Below are positions 10,640 to 22,639 of a stretch of 64,000 nt of DNA, one piece after another. The stretch comes from Gordius sp. MW1. Lineage: Eukaryota > Nematomorpha > Gordioida > Gordea > Gordiidae. Numbering within the stretch: position 1 is the first letter of the stretch; each line of letters opens with the position of its first letter. The translations under genes were made by a program, and so were the position numbers. The notes beneath the pieces are model-generated. The model was not told the origin of the DNA, ran no database searches, and was given only the letters and a program-made list of their open reading frames with translations. The stretch covers positions 7,812,001 to 7,876,000 of the forward strand of contig OZ038532.1 in the NCBI GenBank assembly GCA_964036665.1, written 5' to 3'.

Positions 10640-11160
10640 ACAATCGCTGAAGTGTGGGCAAGTTGACGGGAAGGACCATTGCCCAAATGCTAGAGAGAAA
10701 TTAAATTACACATAACCTGCCTACAAGAGGCGAGGCGGATGATTAAAAATTGGGATACTAGCTGTTCTATAGAGGGTTACCAAAATGTAGACATGGTGAA
10801 TAGGATTTCATCTAGGGTTTGCACTAAACCATATTATATTCAATATAATGACCACGCTAACGAGAGACATACAAAAGCCATCCCCTTAATGTATGTTATA
10901 AGCCAATGAAATATTATTATGCGAGGAGACAAAGAGTGGGTTACTAAAAAAACCCGAAATGTGGTCTTAGCGACTAGCTGAATATGGCTTTTGTCAATAA
11001 TTAAATGCAGAAGCACGTCACAAATCAGACAGGTGTTACTCGGCGATACCACACATGCAAGGATTTAAAAAGCTAACTCAAATGACCAAGTATCTCCGAT
11101 GTAATGTTCAAGTAGTTGACAATATGGCTGACGAGCATAGATGCTGATGTTACTTGGTAG
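10640..11160 (+). pseudogene. Degraded RTE-clade LINE fragment (endonuclease and RT pieces)
   Basis: In shifting forward frames one reads KLTGRTIAQMLER and TCLQEARRM near 10656-10735, matching the EN-domain signature of the RTE copies here (LTRKSIEVAQMLKRR, ACLQETRW). TILFNIMTTLTRDIQKPSP near 10825-10890 matches the RT segment just before the YADD box. The connecting sequence is missing or scrambled. A non-functional, internally deleted relic. Confidence 0.6.
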
Positions 11161-11164
11161 AAAT

Positions 11165-11470
11165 GAAACATGGGCTTTAACACTTCTGAATATTAGTTAT
11201 CACCGCCAAAGATGATACGCCGGACTGAGGCACATCACTCCCCCTTTATCCTTCTCTTTCACTCCCGCTTTCATATTTAATTAAGGACAAAAGAAAGGGG
11301 CGGGAGTGGAGGAGATGAGGAGAGCTAATAAACATCGCATACGTAGTATGTACGCTAATGTACTCTGTTTTCCCAGACATAGTGGGAGGAATTTTAATGC
11401 GGGGAGGGAGGTTTAAATAAACGCGGATAAAACCAAAGTAATGGTGAAACAAAAAATAAAATCATGATCA
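11165..11470 (-). repeat. Dispersed repeat shared with 23400-23790
   Basis: Read in reverse, GATCATGATTTTATTTTTTG, TTTCACCATTACTTTGG, CATTAAAATTCCTCCCAC and TATGTCTGGGAAAACAGA parallel 23402-23490. Both copies are non-coding. The element class is unknown. Confidence 0.6.
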
Positions 11471-12177
11471 CATAGACAAATAAATGGTCTGTAGAATTAT
11501 ATAAACATGATTAAATATAAATTTAAACTGGTATTGAATATATTTTTCAAGGATAAATTATCGGGATTTTTCAAGGGTGTTAAAAAAATATTATAATTAT
11601 TATAATATTTCGTTTTCATAGAAAAAATCATCAGATAAGTAAAAAAGTTAAATAAAATAGAATAAATATAAATAGAATATAAACTAAATGGTATATTCTT
11701 TTGGTAGTGATAAATTTTTGTGTAACCAAGGGTAGAGGGGTACTCTTCCCATATCTTCATTTAGAGTGGGGTTAAGTCTTCTAATAAAGAAGGACTCTAA
11801 CGTCTTCCTTTCAAAATATGATTTTGTAAAATTAGAATTAATTGTTTAAGTTTTGACGTGTGATTTTCCTTTAAAATGTGGTTAGATACTCCTGTTGGTA
11901 CCACGTTAGGGCGATATAAGGCCGCCAAGTATTCTTTAATATGGTCTCAAAAAACGTTAAAAGGCCATTTTTTGCACCTTTAGCCTAATTTATCCTAAAT
12001 CTGGACAATTAGGGGAAAAACAAAACATATTAATGTTGGGCGTAAAATTATCTATTAGAATTATTTGTTAGATCACGGGATACAATCACAAAGTCAATAT
12101 TTGTAGACCTGCGTAATTGTTTTGATAATTTTAAATAAATTTGCATTTTTAGATATCCCAAGGGAAAGTTTTTTTAG
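11471..12177. other. AT-rich intergenic sequence
   Basis: An 87-codon reverse frame at 11497-11760 is Ile/Tyr/Asn-rich and looks like AT noise. Nothing else is supported. Confidence 0.4.
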
Positions 12178-12182
12178 GATGA

Positions 12183-12383
12183 AAATGGCACCATGGCACA
12201 AAAATTATCCCGTTCAGTAATCTGTCAGGGTATTTACACTATGGATCTTTAGTTAAAAAATTTATTGAATTGGGGCGTATTCATGAATGTGCTAAAAGAT
12301 ATATCTCAACAGTAAAAAGACTTAAATTGCCAGAAAAAAGACATCAAAGAGCGCTGGATGTAAGATTAAATTCTTATTATTAA
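12183..12383 (+). other. Possible orphan exon of an unrecognised gene
   Basis: A 66-codon frame without an ATG reads GYLHYGSLVKKFIELGRIHE and then CAKRYISTVKRLKLPEKRHQ, an unusually protein-like mixture for this AT-rich sequence. A GAT|GTAAGA donor follows at 12360. A second open segment downstream (about 12420-12530) reads PPANMLLADEMNWATQTIME. I could not join them in phase and recognise no family, so this may be a decayed gene or chance. Confidence 0.25.
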
Positions 12384-12530
12384 TTAGCTTGTTGAAATTT
12401 ACATATCTTCAAAAGCAGGCCACCAGCAAATATGCTATTGGCCGATGAGATGAATTGGGCTACTCAAACTATTATGGAGCATACATCTCTCTTATATTAT
12501 ATGATTATTATAAAAATGTTTAAATTATAG

Positions 12531-13552
12531 AGTTTCTTAGAAAATTCTCATTGTTTAACATTGTGCAATATCAATTGAATGAACGATTAAAAAAAGTTGT
12601 AAACAATTTTGTAATCGAGAATTATTTTTCAAATTATTATTTGTAATGACGAAGATTATTTAAAAAATAGCAGAAGCTATGTTTTTAAAAATCTTTGAAA
12701 AAAACTGATTAGGTTTGCCCTTCCATATTTTTGCATTATAATTTTTCGATTTTTTTTACATATATTGCAAACTTCTCTTTATACAACTATTGTAATTCAG
12801 TCTTTGCCTTCTCTTATAATTTACGCCTAATTATATTTAAGACAAAATACATTTGTTAAAGTGTTGAATTAGTTTTAAAGATTCTTACGTATGATGTTTA
12901 TGTTTTAATGTTTAAAAGATTTTATGACAAGTTATTTAATGGGTCATTTAAGCCCAATAACAAAACATCTGCGTTGTATAATTAAGTTTACCGATAGAGG
13001 GTAAAGTTTTAGGACTTATAGGAAGGGAAAGGATATCATGTAATGATAATATATTTGTTTTATAGTGTAGCTTTAGAGATTAAATAACTCTGCAATGGAT
13101 ATTTAAAGTACCTATGAAATTATTTTATAATTGTAATTTCCAAATATCCCCCAAATCATAAAACCTTTCATTGCTTTTAATCCCCTAACTGGGGGCTTGT
13201 TCTTTTAGAATATGTACAAGTACCATAATTAGCTCTTCCCTTTTCCCTATAGGCAGCTTGACCTGCTTTTTAGAATACAATCACCATGGCACTTATTGTT
13301 GATTTGAATTAAAAATTGCCATCCATTCATTCCATCCCCATATCTACCATAAATAAACTAAAATGGATAATAATTTTAATGTAACACATTACTTAGATAA
13401 CGACTCTTGAAATCATTTAGTCTATTAAATATATGAACGTCACAAGCTATTTCCTGTTATATCGCAAATGCATACTAAACAAACGTTGAAAATTTCTTCC
13501 ATTGTCAATTGATGACCCCATTACAAATGGAGGGCAAAAACTTAGGATCCTA
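12531..13552. other. AT-rich intergenic sequence
   Basis: No gene, RNA or repeat structure is supported. Confidence 0.4.
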
Positions 13553-13837
13553 CCATAGACTATCGACTGCCGAACAGCTGATTTTTATTATTAAAGTCAT
13601 TCAGACACCATTATAGCTGCCATCTTGAAGGAAATACTCAACACAGATATATTTCTACTTCTCCACGATATAATTTTAAGAAAATAAATTAGACTTTTAG
13701 CTTAATTTTTAAATTAAGAAAAAATAAGTAAAATAGAACAATAAGATATTTTGAGTTCTATTGTTTGGTTACAATTTCCCCCAAAATTGGGCTTTCTATA
13801 CTTGCTGAAAAGTAATCAGCTGTTTGGCAGTCTATGG
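13553..13837. mobile_element. Inverted-terminal MITE, about 285 bp
   Basis: CCATAGACT..ACTGCCGAACAGCTGATT at the left is mirrored by AATCAGCTGTTTGGCAGTCTATGG at the right, with a few extra bases in the left arm. Interior is non-coding. The target duplication was not resolved. Confidence 0.65.
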
Positions 13838-13857
13838 GTTTAATAGTCTATGAATCC

Positions 13858-14195
13858 GGTAGCCCGTCATCTTGTCGAAAACCATCTCGGGGAATTGAAA
13901 ATTCCAAGCTTAAAAAATGTTCGCAAATTTGAATGTCCCCCAGCAAACAGGTTTATTAATCAATCATTTTCAGATTAAAGTTAAAATTTAGGTTTTGTTT
14001 AAAATAGGCACTATATTTAGGGCCTTCTTTAAAATAATATGGAGAATGGTAATTTATGTCTCAGGGTGAATTTGGAAATTTATCTGAAATTGAATGATTA
14101 ATAAACTTTTGTTCTGGGGGACATTTTCAAATTGGGACATTTTTAACCTTGGGATTCAATTCGCCGAGATGTTTTTGGCAAGTTGACGGGCCACC
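13858..14195. mobile_element. Foldback MITE with about 120-bp arms, just upstream of the cyclophilin gene
   Basis: GGTAGCCCGTCATCTTGTCG at the left pairs with the complement of GCAAGTTGACGGGCCACC at the right. Pairing continues through CATCTCGG, AATGTCCCCCAG and TTTATTAATCA over roughly 120 bases per arm. The right end lies 73 bp before the cyclophilin start codon, so it may form part of that promoter. Confidence 0.75.
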
Positions 14196-14268
14196 CTTAG
14201 TTACCAAGTTTTGTACCACTTTGTCAGCTTTTATCTACAAAAATCCACGCCCATAATATTCGCACGCG

Positions 14269-14994
14269 ATGTTTAGGCTGTTTTTGTTAACTTGTTTTAT
14301 CCTATCTATTTCGGCAAAGGGCCCTAAAAGAACACACAAAGTAGGTTTAAAATATTACTCTGTTATTTCTTTAGGTGCATATAGAAATTAAGATGGGAGA
14401 CGAAATTAAAAATGTGACATTTGATTTATTTGGAAAGACCGTTCCAAAAACAGTTGAAAATTTTATTTGGCTTTGTGTAAGCTTTATCTGATGGTATAAT
14501 TGAATTTGTTTGTAGGAAAATAAATTTAATGGGATAATATTTCATAGAATTATCAAGGATTTTATGATACAAGGAGGAGACTTTGAAAAAGAAGATGGAA
14601 CAGGAGGTATCTATCGTGCACTTACTCGAAACTATAATTAAAAGGTTTTAGTAAATTTGGACCAAAGTTTGATGATGAGAATTTTAAATTGAAGCATAAA
14701 AAATTTGGCATTTTATCTATGGCAAATTCTGGTAAAAATACTAATGGTGCTCAATTTTTTATCACTACTGCTAACACTAATTGGTTGGATGGTAAGCATG
14801 TTGTTTTTGGAGCTCTTTCAGATGATAAGGAGGTATTTCTTAACTTTAAATTTTAATATGTTTAGCGAGGATTTTTGGAAAAAATTAATCATGTAAAAAC
14901 GGATAGCAATGACAAGCCAATTGTAGATGTTATATTAAGTAAAGCTTATGTAGAAGAGCTTCCTGAAGATGAAATGGTCAATGTTGAATTATAA
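14269..14994 (+). CDS. Cyclophilin B-like peptidyl-prolyl cis-trans isomerase (ER type), one frameshift
   Basis: Five exons: 14269-14340, 14375-14476, 14516-14606, 14644-14832 and 14866-14994, separated by GT-AG introns of 34, 39, 37 and 33 nt. The product (193 residues if the shift is ignored) opens with a hydrophobic signal ([16 protein letters not shown]), then [45 protein letters not shown] and [10 protein letters not shown]. The catalytic Arg and the Gln, Phe, Trp and His of the proline pocket are present. The signal peptide and the KLK segment before MAN favour the secretory-pathway cyclophilin B subfamily, a protein-folding catalyst of the ER lumen. A run of seven A at 14697-14703, where six would keep phase, breaks exon 4. 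All motifs read intact on both sides, so a recent mutation or a homopolymer sequencing error is likelier than an old pseudogene. The C-terminus VNVEL is not a canonical retrieval signal. Confidence 0.85.
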
Positions 14995-15015
14995 ATATGT
15001 ATGTTTTGTATTTTT

Positions 15016-15021
15016 AATAAA
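15016..15021 (+). promoter_or_regulatory. Polyadenylation signal AATAAA of the cyclophilin gene
   Basis: A canonical AATAAA lies 22 bases after the stop codon, in an AT-rich 3' flank, on the gene strand. It is suitably placed for a very short 3' UTR. Confidence 0.55.
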
Positions 15022-17570
15022 AAAATTTGCCATCAGGCCTTTACAAAGACAATTATTAATTGTTTTTGATATTATAACCATATGTCTGAAGTAAAACTAA
15101 ATTGTATTTTCTTTTAATTTTAACTTATGTATTGGAGCTATATAATTGTAAAACAAATATTGAATAATTTATTATATATTTATGGCTTTAATGTTTTAAT
15201 ACTTTATTTCTAGATAAATATTAAGGATTTTTTTCTATAAAGCTAATGTTTAGGTATTTAAAATGTACTAACACGATTTCGGGGAAACAAAGTAAACATG
15301 GTACGTTAAACATTCACTTGTGAAGGAAAAAATGCATCCTTAATCCTCAAAAGTTTGTTGATTATTTATGAGAATATATTGTTTTCAAGGTGGGATAATT
15401 ATTATTTATTTAAAAATTCTTATACATTATCCTGAACTGGCATTTTAAAATGTTATAAAATAGATGTTTTTACCATTTAAAATATGTTTTATAAGGAATT
15501 CATTTTATTTGGTTTGGTCATTTCAATATAGACATTGTTATTTTTTGGTAAACAACTCAAAAAATTGTATTTAATTTAAAAATAATTCTTTTATTAAATT
15601 CACCCTTTTTGGGGGGTGGGGGTGTAAAGATATTTTGAAGGCTATATAAACTGCAATTTTATATAGATTTGGGTTATATTGCTATGTAGGAATTTTTAAA
15701 ATAGTCAAAAACGATTGTTTATTTGAAAAAATTCAAAGATTACTGAAATGACGGAGCCAATATATATTAAATTTTTGAGCCAGCATAGATCTATGGATCG
15801 AGATAGTATTAAATCTAACAATCTCCAGAGTATTCCGCTATGGTATAACAATCTTTGGGGTTGTGAGTGTTTGCGGTCATGGACTGATTATTTATTAGCT
15901 ACCATCGTGTCGCACGTTATCGAATCTCGTCGTCACCTATGGGCCAAGATTACGCGATATTTGCGCTTGACCTCTTTCCTTCTGTTAAGTAATAAGGTTG
16001 GACATCGACCGCAAACTATTTTCAGATTTTGCAAGAGTTTTTCGCTATGAGCACGAATTGATTTTTAGTTTTTTCCTATTCGTGAAGCTTTTGAAATATG
16101 TGCTGTCCAAGTTGCTAAAAAAGCGATTTTGGCGTTTTTTAAACGTCAATAAATTGCAAATAAACCGGTAACATTTTGATTTAATAAATCAGATTTATAA
16201 ATAAAAGGGAGAGGAATCCATTAAATCCTTGTTAATTTAATAAACAATATCGGATTCAGATTCAAATCGCGCGAACTTATCTTTGGCAAAATATCCGATT
16301 AATTTCATAGGTCAAACTCTGTTTTTATAATATTTTGTTTTTTGATAGTTAACCTATTTTTGTTTATTTCAACTCTTGAGATAAAAGCTAAACTTTGCTG
16401 ATACCAAAAAATTTAAAAACATAGAACAGTTAGGCTTTGGATAAATTTTGCAGCTTACAAAATCGCTGTTATGTTATGCGTCTGAAATGTAAATACGCTG
16501 TGAATTCGAAGTTCTATGTTATAACCTATAAGACAATTTTCGCTGCGCAGTAAAATCCGATATTATGACAAGCCCTTACTTAAGTATAATTGATATGCTT
16601 AAATTTAAGATTTAAAAAAGTAATTAATGCTAGATTCTCCGGTTTTTAATTTAGGCAAATGTTCACTTAACGATAATAGAAAATTAGGGTTGCCTGCTAC
16701 ACAAATATAATTTTTTTTTTATAATCGTAATCTCGAATTATTAATACTGCCACATTTTGGTAATATGGTTTTAAGACAAAGTTTTATTAAGGGAAAAAAA
16801 CTTTGATTCAAGAGATAGTTAACTTACTGTGTTTATATATCCCATATAAACCTAATTTATATACAATTAAAGTGTCTTTAAAATTATAAACTGAGTGCAA
16901 TATGATTATAGCCTTGTATATGTTATATGCTAGTTGCGCGATCAACTCTTGTGAATGTTTTTATATTTTACGTAATATCGTTAAAGGATCGTAAACATGC
17001 ACTTTATGAAATTTGAAACGGAATAGAAAGTATTAAACGTCTTCCTTTAGAGTGAATAAGTTCATTAAGGTAGGGCATATCCGCAGTTCAATTTATAAAT
17101 AATAGTTTAATTCAATATATTAAGTCAATCAGCTTTGCAAAAAATAGTTTTAAAAAAAATTTATGGAATAAATCTAAAATGATTTTAACTGTACAAACTT
17201 AAATCAGGGCGTGAACTCGATAATTATTTAAGGCCCTTTATTTGTTTAGTACTAGAATTAGGCCACTTTAGTTGACTTAAACTGTACACACAAATGATTG
17301 ATCTTACAAAAAAAAATATGATCATAAGCCTTGCATTAAAAACCAGTGATAAATTACTATCAAATGTTTCAAGGCTTTGTTAGATTTTTTGCATAACAAC
17401 TTTCTTTAAAATTATTCTTTATTAACTGTATAAATCGAATTGTTTTGAAAATTTAATATCATATAAGATTTGTAAATTTCTTAATGGATTTTTGGAATAT
17501 TAATTTTTTATAACTAAAATTAAAAACAAGATTACTAATAAATTCAATAAACTTTTATAATTGGTTATAA
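15022..17570. other. AT-rich intergenic sequence
   Basis: A 100-codon frame at 15748-16050 is less AT-biased than its surroundings but shows no recognisable domain, and I leave it unannotated. The rest is low-complexity AT DNA with no clear element. Confidence 0.4.
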
Positions 17571-17705
17571 GCCCTGCACAGGCCACCGAAGCCAGGGACA
17601 AGAGGGTTTCGGGAGGATTCGGGAAAATTTATAAATCGGACCTCTGGCTGGGGTTGGGCCTGAAAGGGCAGCACAACTCGAGGCCAGTATTAAACCTGGT
17701 CCAAC
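17571..17705. repeat. GC-rich island, likely hAT-type remnant
   Basis: AAGCCCTGCACAGGCC near the left resembles the AGAGCCCTGCA terminus of the 39.9-kb hAT element, followed by GGGTTTCGGGAGG and GGCTGGGGTTGGGCC. No closing terminus was found. Confidence 0.35.
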
Positions 17706-18076
17706 TAATAATTATTTATAAAATATGATTTAAATAAACCCAACATAAAGTAAATATATTCGCACATTATACATGCAGCGTTTTTCATGTTTGAACATTT
17801 TGACTCTCCTCCCGCAAACTGGTAGGAGAGAAAAGGGTGATCAATCAAAGCTTATAAAAGAGAACACCCTTCCCTCTCCTTCATTCGCATTCAACCTACT
17901 CTATCCCTTACCAAGTATATGTTTTCGCCACTCTTGCATTTGACTTTGCCCCTTTTATACTTTGGTGGTTTTTGTCGAAAATTTGTGGATTTTTTTGCCA
18001 AATTTTTCGATAAAAAAACGTGATCGAAATTTTAATTTGGAATTGAAAATTATTAAAATTTTTGACAATAACGTAT

Positions 18077-21000
18077 CTTCTTCTTCTTCTTTATCAGTTA
18101 TTTAGTCCCACTGTCGTGGGGTGTTTTGATGAGTTTCTTCCATCTTGACTGGGTGAGTGCCATATCTTGACTAATCTCATTTGTTTTCATTACTTTATCG
18201 ACTTGCCCTTTCCACGTGACACGGGGTTGTCCTCTTCCTCTCTTGCCCGGTACCTCCATGTCCAGTACTTTTCGATTTACGTCATTCGTGTCTCTTCTTA
18301 GTATATGCCCATACCACCTTAGCCGATTTTCGTTAGTCATGTCCGCCATAGGTTAAAAACCCATTTTTGTCATCAGAAAGTCATTCGTCATATGGTCGAG
18401 CTTAGTATTCCCTAAGCTCCACCGTATCATTCTCATCTCTGTGGCTTGTAATAGCTTTTCTTCCGTGGTGTTTAATGCCCATGTTTCACTTCCATAGAGT
18501 AACACCGGTCTTACGATGGATTTGTAAGCTTTGCTCTTCAACCATATTGGCATTTTCTTGTCGCACATTACACCGGATATACTTTGCCCTTTAAGCCATC
18601 CTTTTTGGATGCGGGCATTGACTTCCGTTGCGCAACCTCCCTCTTGATGTAGCATCAAGCCGAGGTATGTAAACCTGTCTACTTTTGGGTACTTTAGAGG
18701 GTCATCCAGCGATGGGCTGCATGTACCGTTCATTTCCATGTATACCGTTTTTCCATTGTTGACCTTTAACTTATATCCAACTAAGCGCTTTGACCACTTT
18801 TCCGTTTCTTTGAATACTTTCTCCCTTGTTTCCTCGCATAGTACTATCATCGGCATATGGCATGCACCATGGCGATGGCTTTTGAATGTCCCTTGCTATC
18901 GTGTCTATAATTATATTGAATAAAAAGGGACTTAAAGCAGATCCTTAATGTAATCCAATTTTAACCCGAAGATTTAGAGTCTCCAACTGTCGTCCTAACG
19001 CAAGAGTTTGAGTCTTCATAAATATTTTTTATAAGCCGTATATATGCGTCAGGGATATTTTGTTTTCTCAGGCACCACCATATTAAATCGTGGGGGACCG
19101 TGTTATAAGCTTTCTCCAAGTCGATAAAAACCATATGTAGGTCTTTCCTCTTTTCACCATACTTATCCATCATTTGCCTTAGTGCGAAGATTGGGTCGAT
19201 TGTGGATTTGCCGGCCACAAATCCGAATTGGTTAGCCGATATTTCCACCTCGTTTTTCAGCCTTGTTACTAAGATCCTTTCCATAAGCTTCAAGGAGTGG
19301 CAAGTTAGCTTGATACCTCTGTAATTGCCACAGTCTTGAGGGTCTTATTTGCCTTTAAATAAGGGTATAATCGTGCTTGCTCACCATTGATTAGGAATTC
19401 GCTCTTCTACCAATATCTTGTTAAGAAGGCTCGTCATGGTGGTGACTCCTTCTTCACGACATCCGAGCAATGCTTCCATAGGTATTTCATCTGGGCCATT
19501 TGCTTTTCCCTTTTGCATCTTGCTCATTTGTGCCCTAACTTCATCCTCCTGAAAGAGTTCGAACATACTTATATTTGGCTCAATTTCGGAAAGGGAATCC
19601 TTGTCATTTTCAATATTCATAAGGTTCTTAAAATATCCTTTCCACCTATCCATCACTTCCTTCGGCTTCAATAAGGTTTGACCCTTCTCGTCTTTGACTA
19701 TTTTAAGAACTCCGACATCTCGGCTTTTCTTCTCCCTTATCTTGGCCAATTTGTACATAAGCCTATCGCCCCCTTTATGATCCAGTTTGTTTGCCATCTC
19801 AGTGTAGGTGGCATTCTTCGCTATTGCAACGGCCTTTTTTGCGGTCCTCTTTGCGTCCCTATATTCTTGATAATCCTCCGACTTCTTTGATTTATGCCAC
19901 CGTCTATATAGATTTTTATTTCTTTCGATGAAATCCCTAACCGATTGATCCCACCACCATAGTTCCCAAATCATAGCTTTGCCTCCTTTGGTCTGTCCTA
20001 GAACACGAGTCGCTGTTTCCTTTATGGCCTTAGATAGCGTCTCCCAATCGTCGTCTACGTCCCTTTGCATCTTCCTTGCACGCAAAGGTGAGGAGGCTTT
20101 TTGATGGTATATTTCGTTTGTCTACGTATCCTTTAGCCTTTCGTATCGAATTCGAGGCTCATAGACTTTTCTCTTTCGGGAAATACTCTTCTGTCAAGAT
20201 CCATAACAAGGGGACGATGATGCTTAGTGTCTTCTCCCGGTATTACTTTGCAATCCTTGATGCTCCATAAGTCCTTTCGCCCTATAAGCAAATAGTCAAT
20301 TTGACTAAAATGCTTCCCACTTCTATAGGGCACAATATGATCTTCGCGTTTTTGAAAATAGGTGTTAACGATCGCGATGTCATATGCTTGGGATACTTGG
20401 AGAAGTTTTTCCCCTTCTTTGTTCTTCAGACCATGCCCATAGCCTCCATGATTGCTTTCATACCCGAGGCGATCTTTTCCTACGTGAGCGTTGAAATCGG
20501 CCCCAATAATTAGCCTTTCTTCCTATTGGATTCCTTGTATTTCCTTTTCCAATGAATCGAAGAATATGTCTTTCTCTGATTCCATACACTCAATTTGGGG
20601 AGCATACGCGCACATAACGGTTAGGAGGCCCCTTGATCTGCAATCTTCACCCACATTAGCCTGTCGGAACAACGCTTGACTTCCACGACCTTGTCCTTGA
20701 ACGATTCGCTTAGAACGGTTTTGACCCCGTTACTAAGATTTGGTGACCCACTGTAGAAAAGCTTGTATCCTTCTCCGAATTCCCGGGGTTTCGTTCCGTT
20801 CCACCTCGTCTCTTGTAGGCAAGCGATGTGTACCTTTCTTCTTTTCAGCATTTGTGCGACTTCGATGCTCTTCCGCGTCAACGTTCTCACATTCCAGCAC
20901 GTTATTCGCATTCTTTCAACAACTAATTTCCTTAACCGCCTTCGTGTGAGTTGGGCAGTAACCCTAGTGTATTTTTCACATTGTAAGGGCGGGGTATGCA

Positions 21001-21142
21001 GTGCGCGTCGTTTGTGGAGGACGCCCTAGCCTTTTCATGTTTGAAACTATCACAATTTTGGATTTGGTTTTTATAGCCGGTTTCCGACCTGACGCCAACC
21101 CTCCACTTTTTGCACACGGACTTGGGACCATCGTAGGTAGTG
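18077..21142 (-). mobile_element. RTE-clade LINE, full-length, decayed, 15-bp target duplication
   Basis: TTGACAATAACGTAT is repeated exactly at 18062-18076 and 21143-21157, bounding 3066 bp. On the minus strand the element ends in a GATAAAGAAGAAGAAGAAGA tail, the short tandem-repeat tail typical of RTE elements rather than poly(A). Its 5' UTR (about 20912-21142) carries CGTCCTCC and AAACGACGCG words shared with the second RTE at 26.8 kb. The coding region holds an apurinic endonuclease followed by reverse transcriptase. Confidence 0.9.
18098..20911 (-). pseudogene. RTE pol: AP endonuclease plus reverse transcriptase, broken frame
   Basis: Starting at the ATG at 20911, the endonuclease reads MRITCWNVRTLTRKS and ACLQETRWNGTKPREF. 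The SQIDYLLIGRKD motif of its C-terminal part lies near 20300. A linker spans 20085-19381. RT fingers and palm (19293-18961) contain FGFVAGKSTIDPIF and VFIDLEKAYNTVPHDL. The catalytic YADD is at 18857-18846 and a frame break falls immediately after it. The thumb and C-terminal RLRWYGHILRR region runs to 18098. An in-frame TAA at 18947-18945 and several other shifts prevent translation. Probably inactive, though most of the sequence is present. Confidence 0.9.
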
Positions 21143-21601
21143 TTGACAATAACGTATACATTTAGGAAATTTGAATGAAACATTTTTAAGGTTGTTTTAA
21201 AAGATAATTTAAATTTTTTACATAAAACATATACTTAATAAAATTGGAAAAAAATTCGAATGAACAATTTTAAAAGTTTATTTATTAAATAAAATAAATT
21301 TTATAAATTAAACCCTAAAAGTATTACAAAAATTTAATATAAATGTCACCCTAGATTTAACTTTAGACTAGAGTTTTTTGTTAATTTAGCAAAAACATCG
21401 ACAAATTTCTAACAAAAACCACCAAAAATATAATTATAATCTTAAACTTAAAAAATTTTTTTTTTTTAAATTCCAATCCAGGCAATAATTTTAAAATTTG
21501 GCAAAAAAATCGCCCAATTTCTGTCCAAAACCACAAAATTACAAAAAGGAGCAAAGTCAAATGCAAGAGTGGCGAAAACATATACATGGTAAGTGAGGGA
21601 G

Positions 21602-22639
21602 TAGAGGTGGGCGCCGGCCTAATTTTTTATTCACGGCCCGCCCACTCACGGTGGTATTAAAAAAAATTCACGCTCACTCACGCTTAAAATTTTTTGACCC
21701 GACCCGCCCGCTCACGAATGGCATTATTTTGATTTACGCACGTCACCCCCGAAAATTCACGGTGTTTTTAAATCTTTCAAAATTGGTAACCTATAATTAT
21801 ACACTTTTTGAATTTATTCTATTTATTTCTATAATTCCATAACAGAAAATAAATACAATTTATAAATCGAAATTTTTATTTAAAAAAAGAATAATATCCA
21901 TGTTTATTGATTTTAATTGAGTACGCCTTTCCTCCAACAAGCGATTGGTTACAGAAAACAATCTTTCACTAGATGCCGAATTTGCAGGGGCGGATAAAAT
22001 TTTACTCGCTAATTTTTTCAAAAAAGGAAACGAATTTTCATGCTTCCAAAACTTCAAAATACTATCATTATTATTTGTCCTTTGAGCGATGAATCTTTTA
22101 AGTTCATTCTCGCAGCTTTCTTTAATAGATGGTGAGGGTTCATCAGTATCATCTAGAAATTCTCTAAATGTTTCATTTAGAATATTAGGTTTCTTGTGAG
22201 TGTAGGACGAATTATGACAGCTAATAGTTGGTTTTGGCATTGACTTATTCATATCATATTTGAATTTGAACATATAAATTTTAAAAGAAAAAGTTAGCAA
22301 AAGTAAAAATAGGTTCACTCGGATGTTGTTTATAAAATGCGAAAGATTTTTTGTTTTCAAATACTAATCTTTTTTTTTTAAAAAAACTAAATTAAATAAT
22401 AAATATATTTTTTAAAATTATAAATCTGCAAATTTATATTAATAAAAAACAATTTTAAAAATTAAAATTTCCGTGATTTATGGAAATTTGTGTTCACGCC
22501 CACTCACGCACGGGGAAAATTTTGGAAAGGCCCGTCACGCCCAGTCACGCCTAATAATTTAAAATTTCTTCACATTCACGCCGTGACCCACGGTGACACG
22601 GTGGGTCACGCGTAATTTCACGGCCCGGGCCCACCTCTA
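21602..22639 (-). mobile_element. hAT-superfamily element, internally deleted
   Basis: Termini TAGAGGTGGGC and GCCCACCTCTA are inverted. Eight-base flanks TGAGGGAG and GGAGGGAG differ at one position, as expected of an aged hAT duplication. Next to each end, TTCACGGCCCGCC- and CACTCACG-type words form a GC-rich subterminal region. At 1038 bp it keeps only the 3' part of the transposase and is non-autonomous. It is inserted in the right arm of the 17.78-22.77 kb element. Confidence 0.85.
21860..22360 (-). pseudogene. hAT transposase C-terminal dimerisation region
   Basis: The 166-codon frame ends with ILKFWKHENSFPFLKKLASK, SAPANSASSERLFS and FLNKNFDL, the conserved hAT C-terminal dimerisation motif (W, then A/SSERxFS). 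The N-terminal BED finger and the RNase-H-like core are absent. The first about 60 residues look like translated AT-rich DNA and the ATG is probably not a biological start. Confidence 0.85.

Noticed and set aside
15748-16050. 100-codon forward frame
   Set aside because: Less AT-biased than its surroundings but no domain, no splice context and no similarity I recognise.
18738-20949. Several forward frames opposite the first RTE
   Set aside because: They lie antisense to RT and endonuclease motifs that are clearly conserved on the minus strand.
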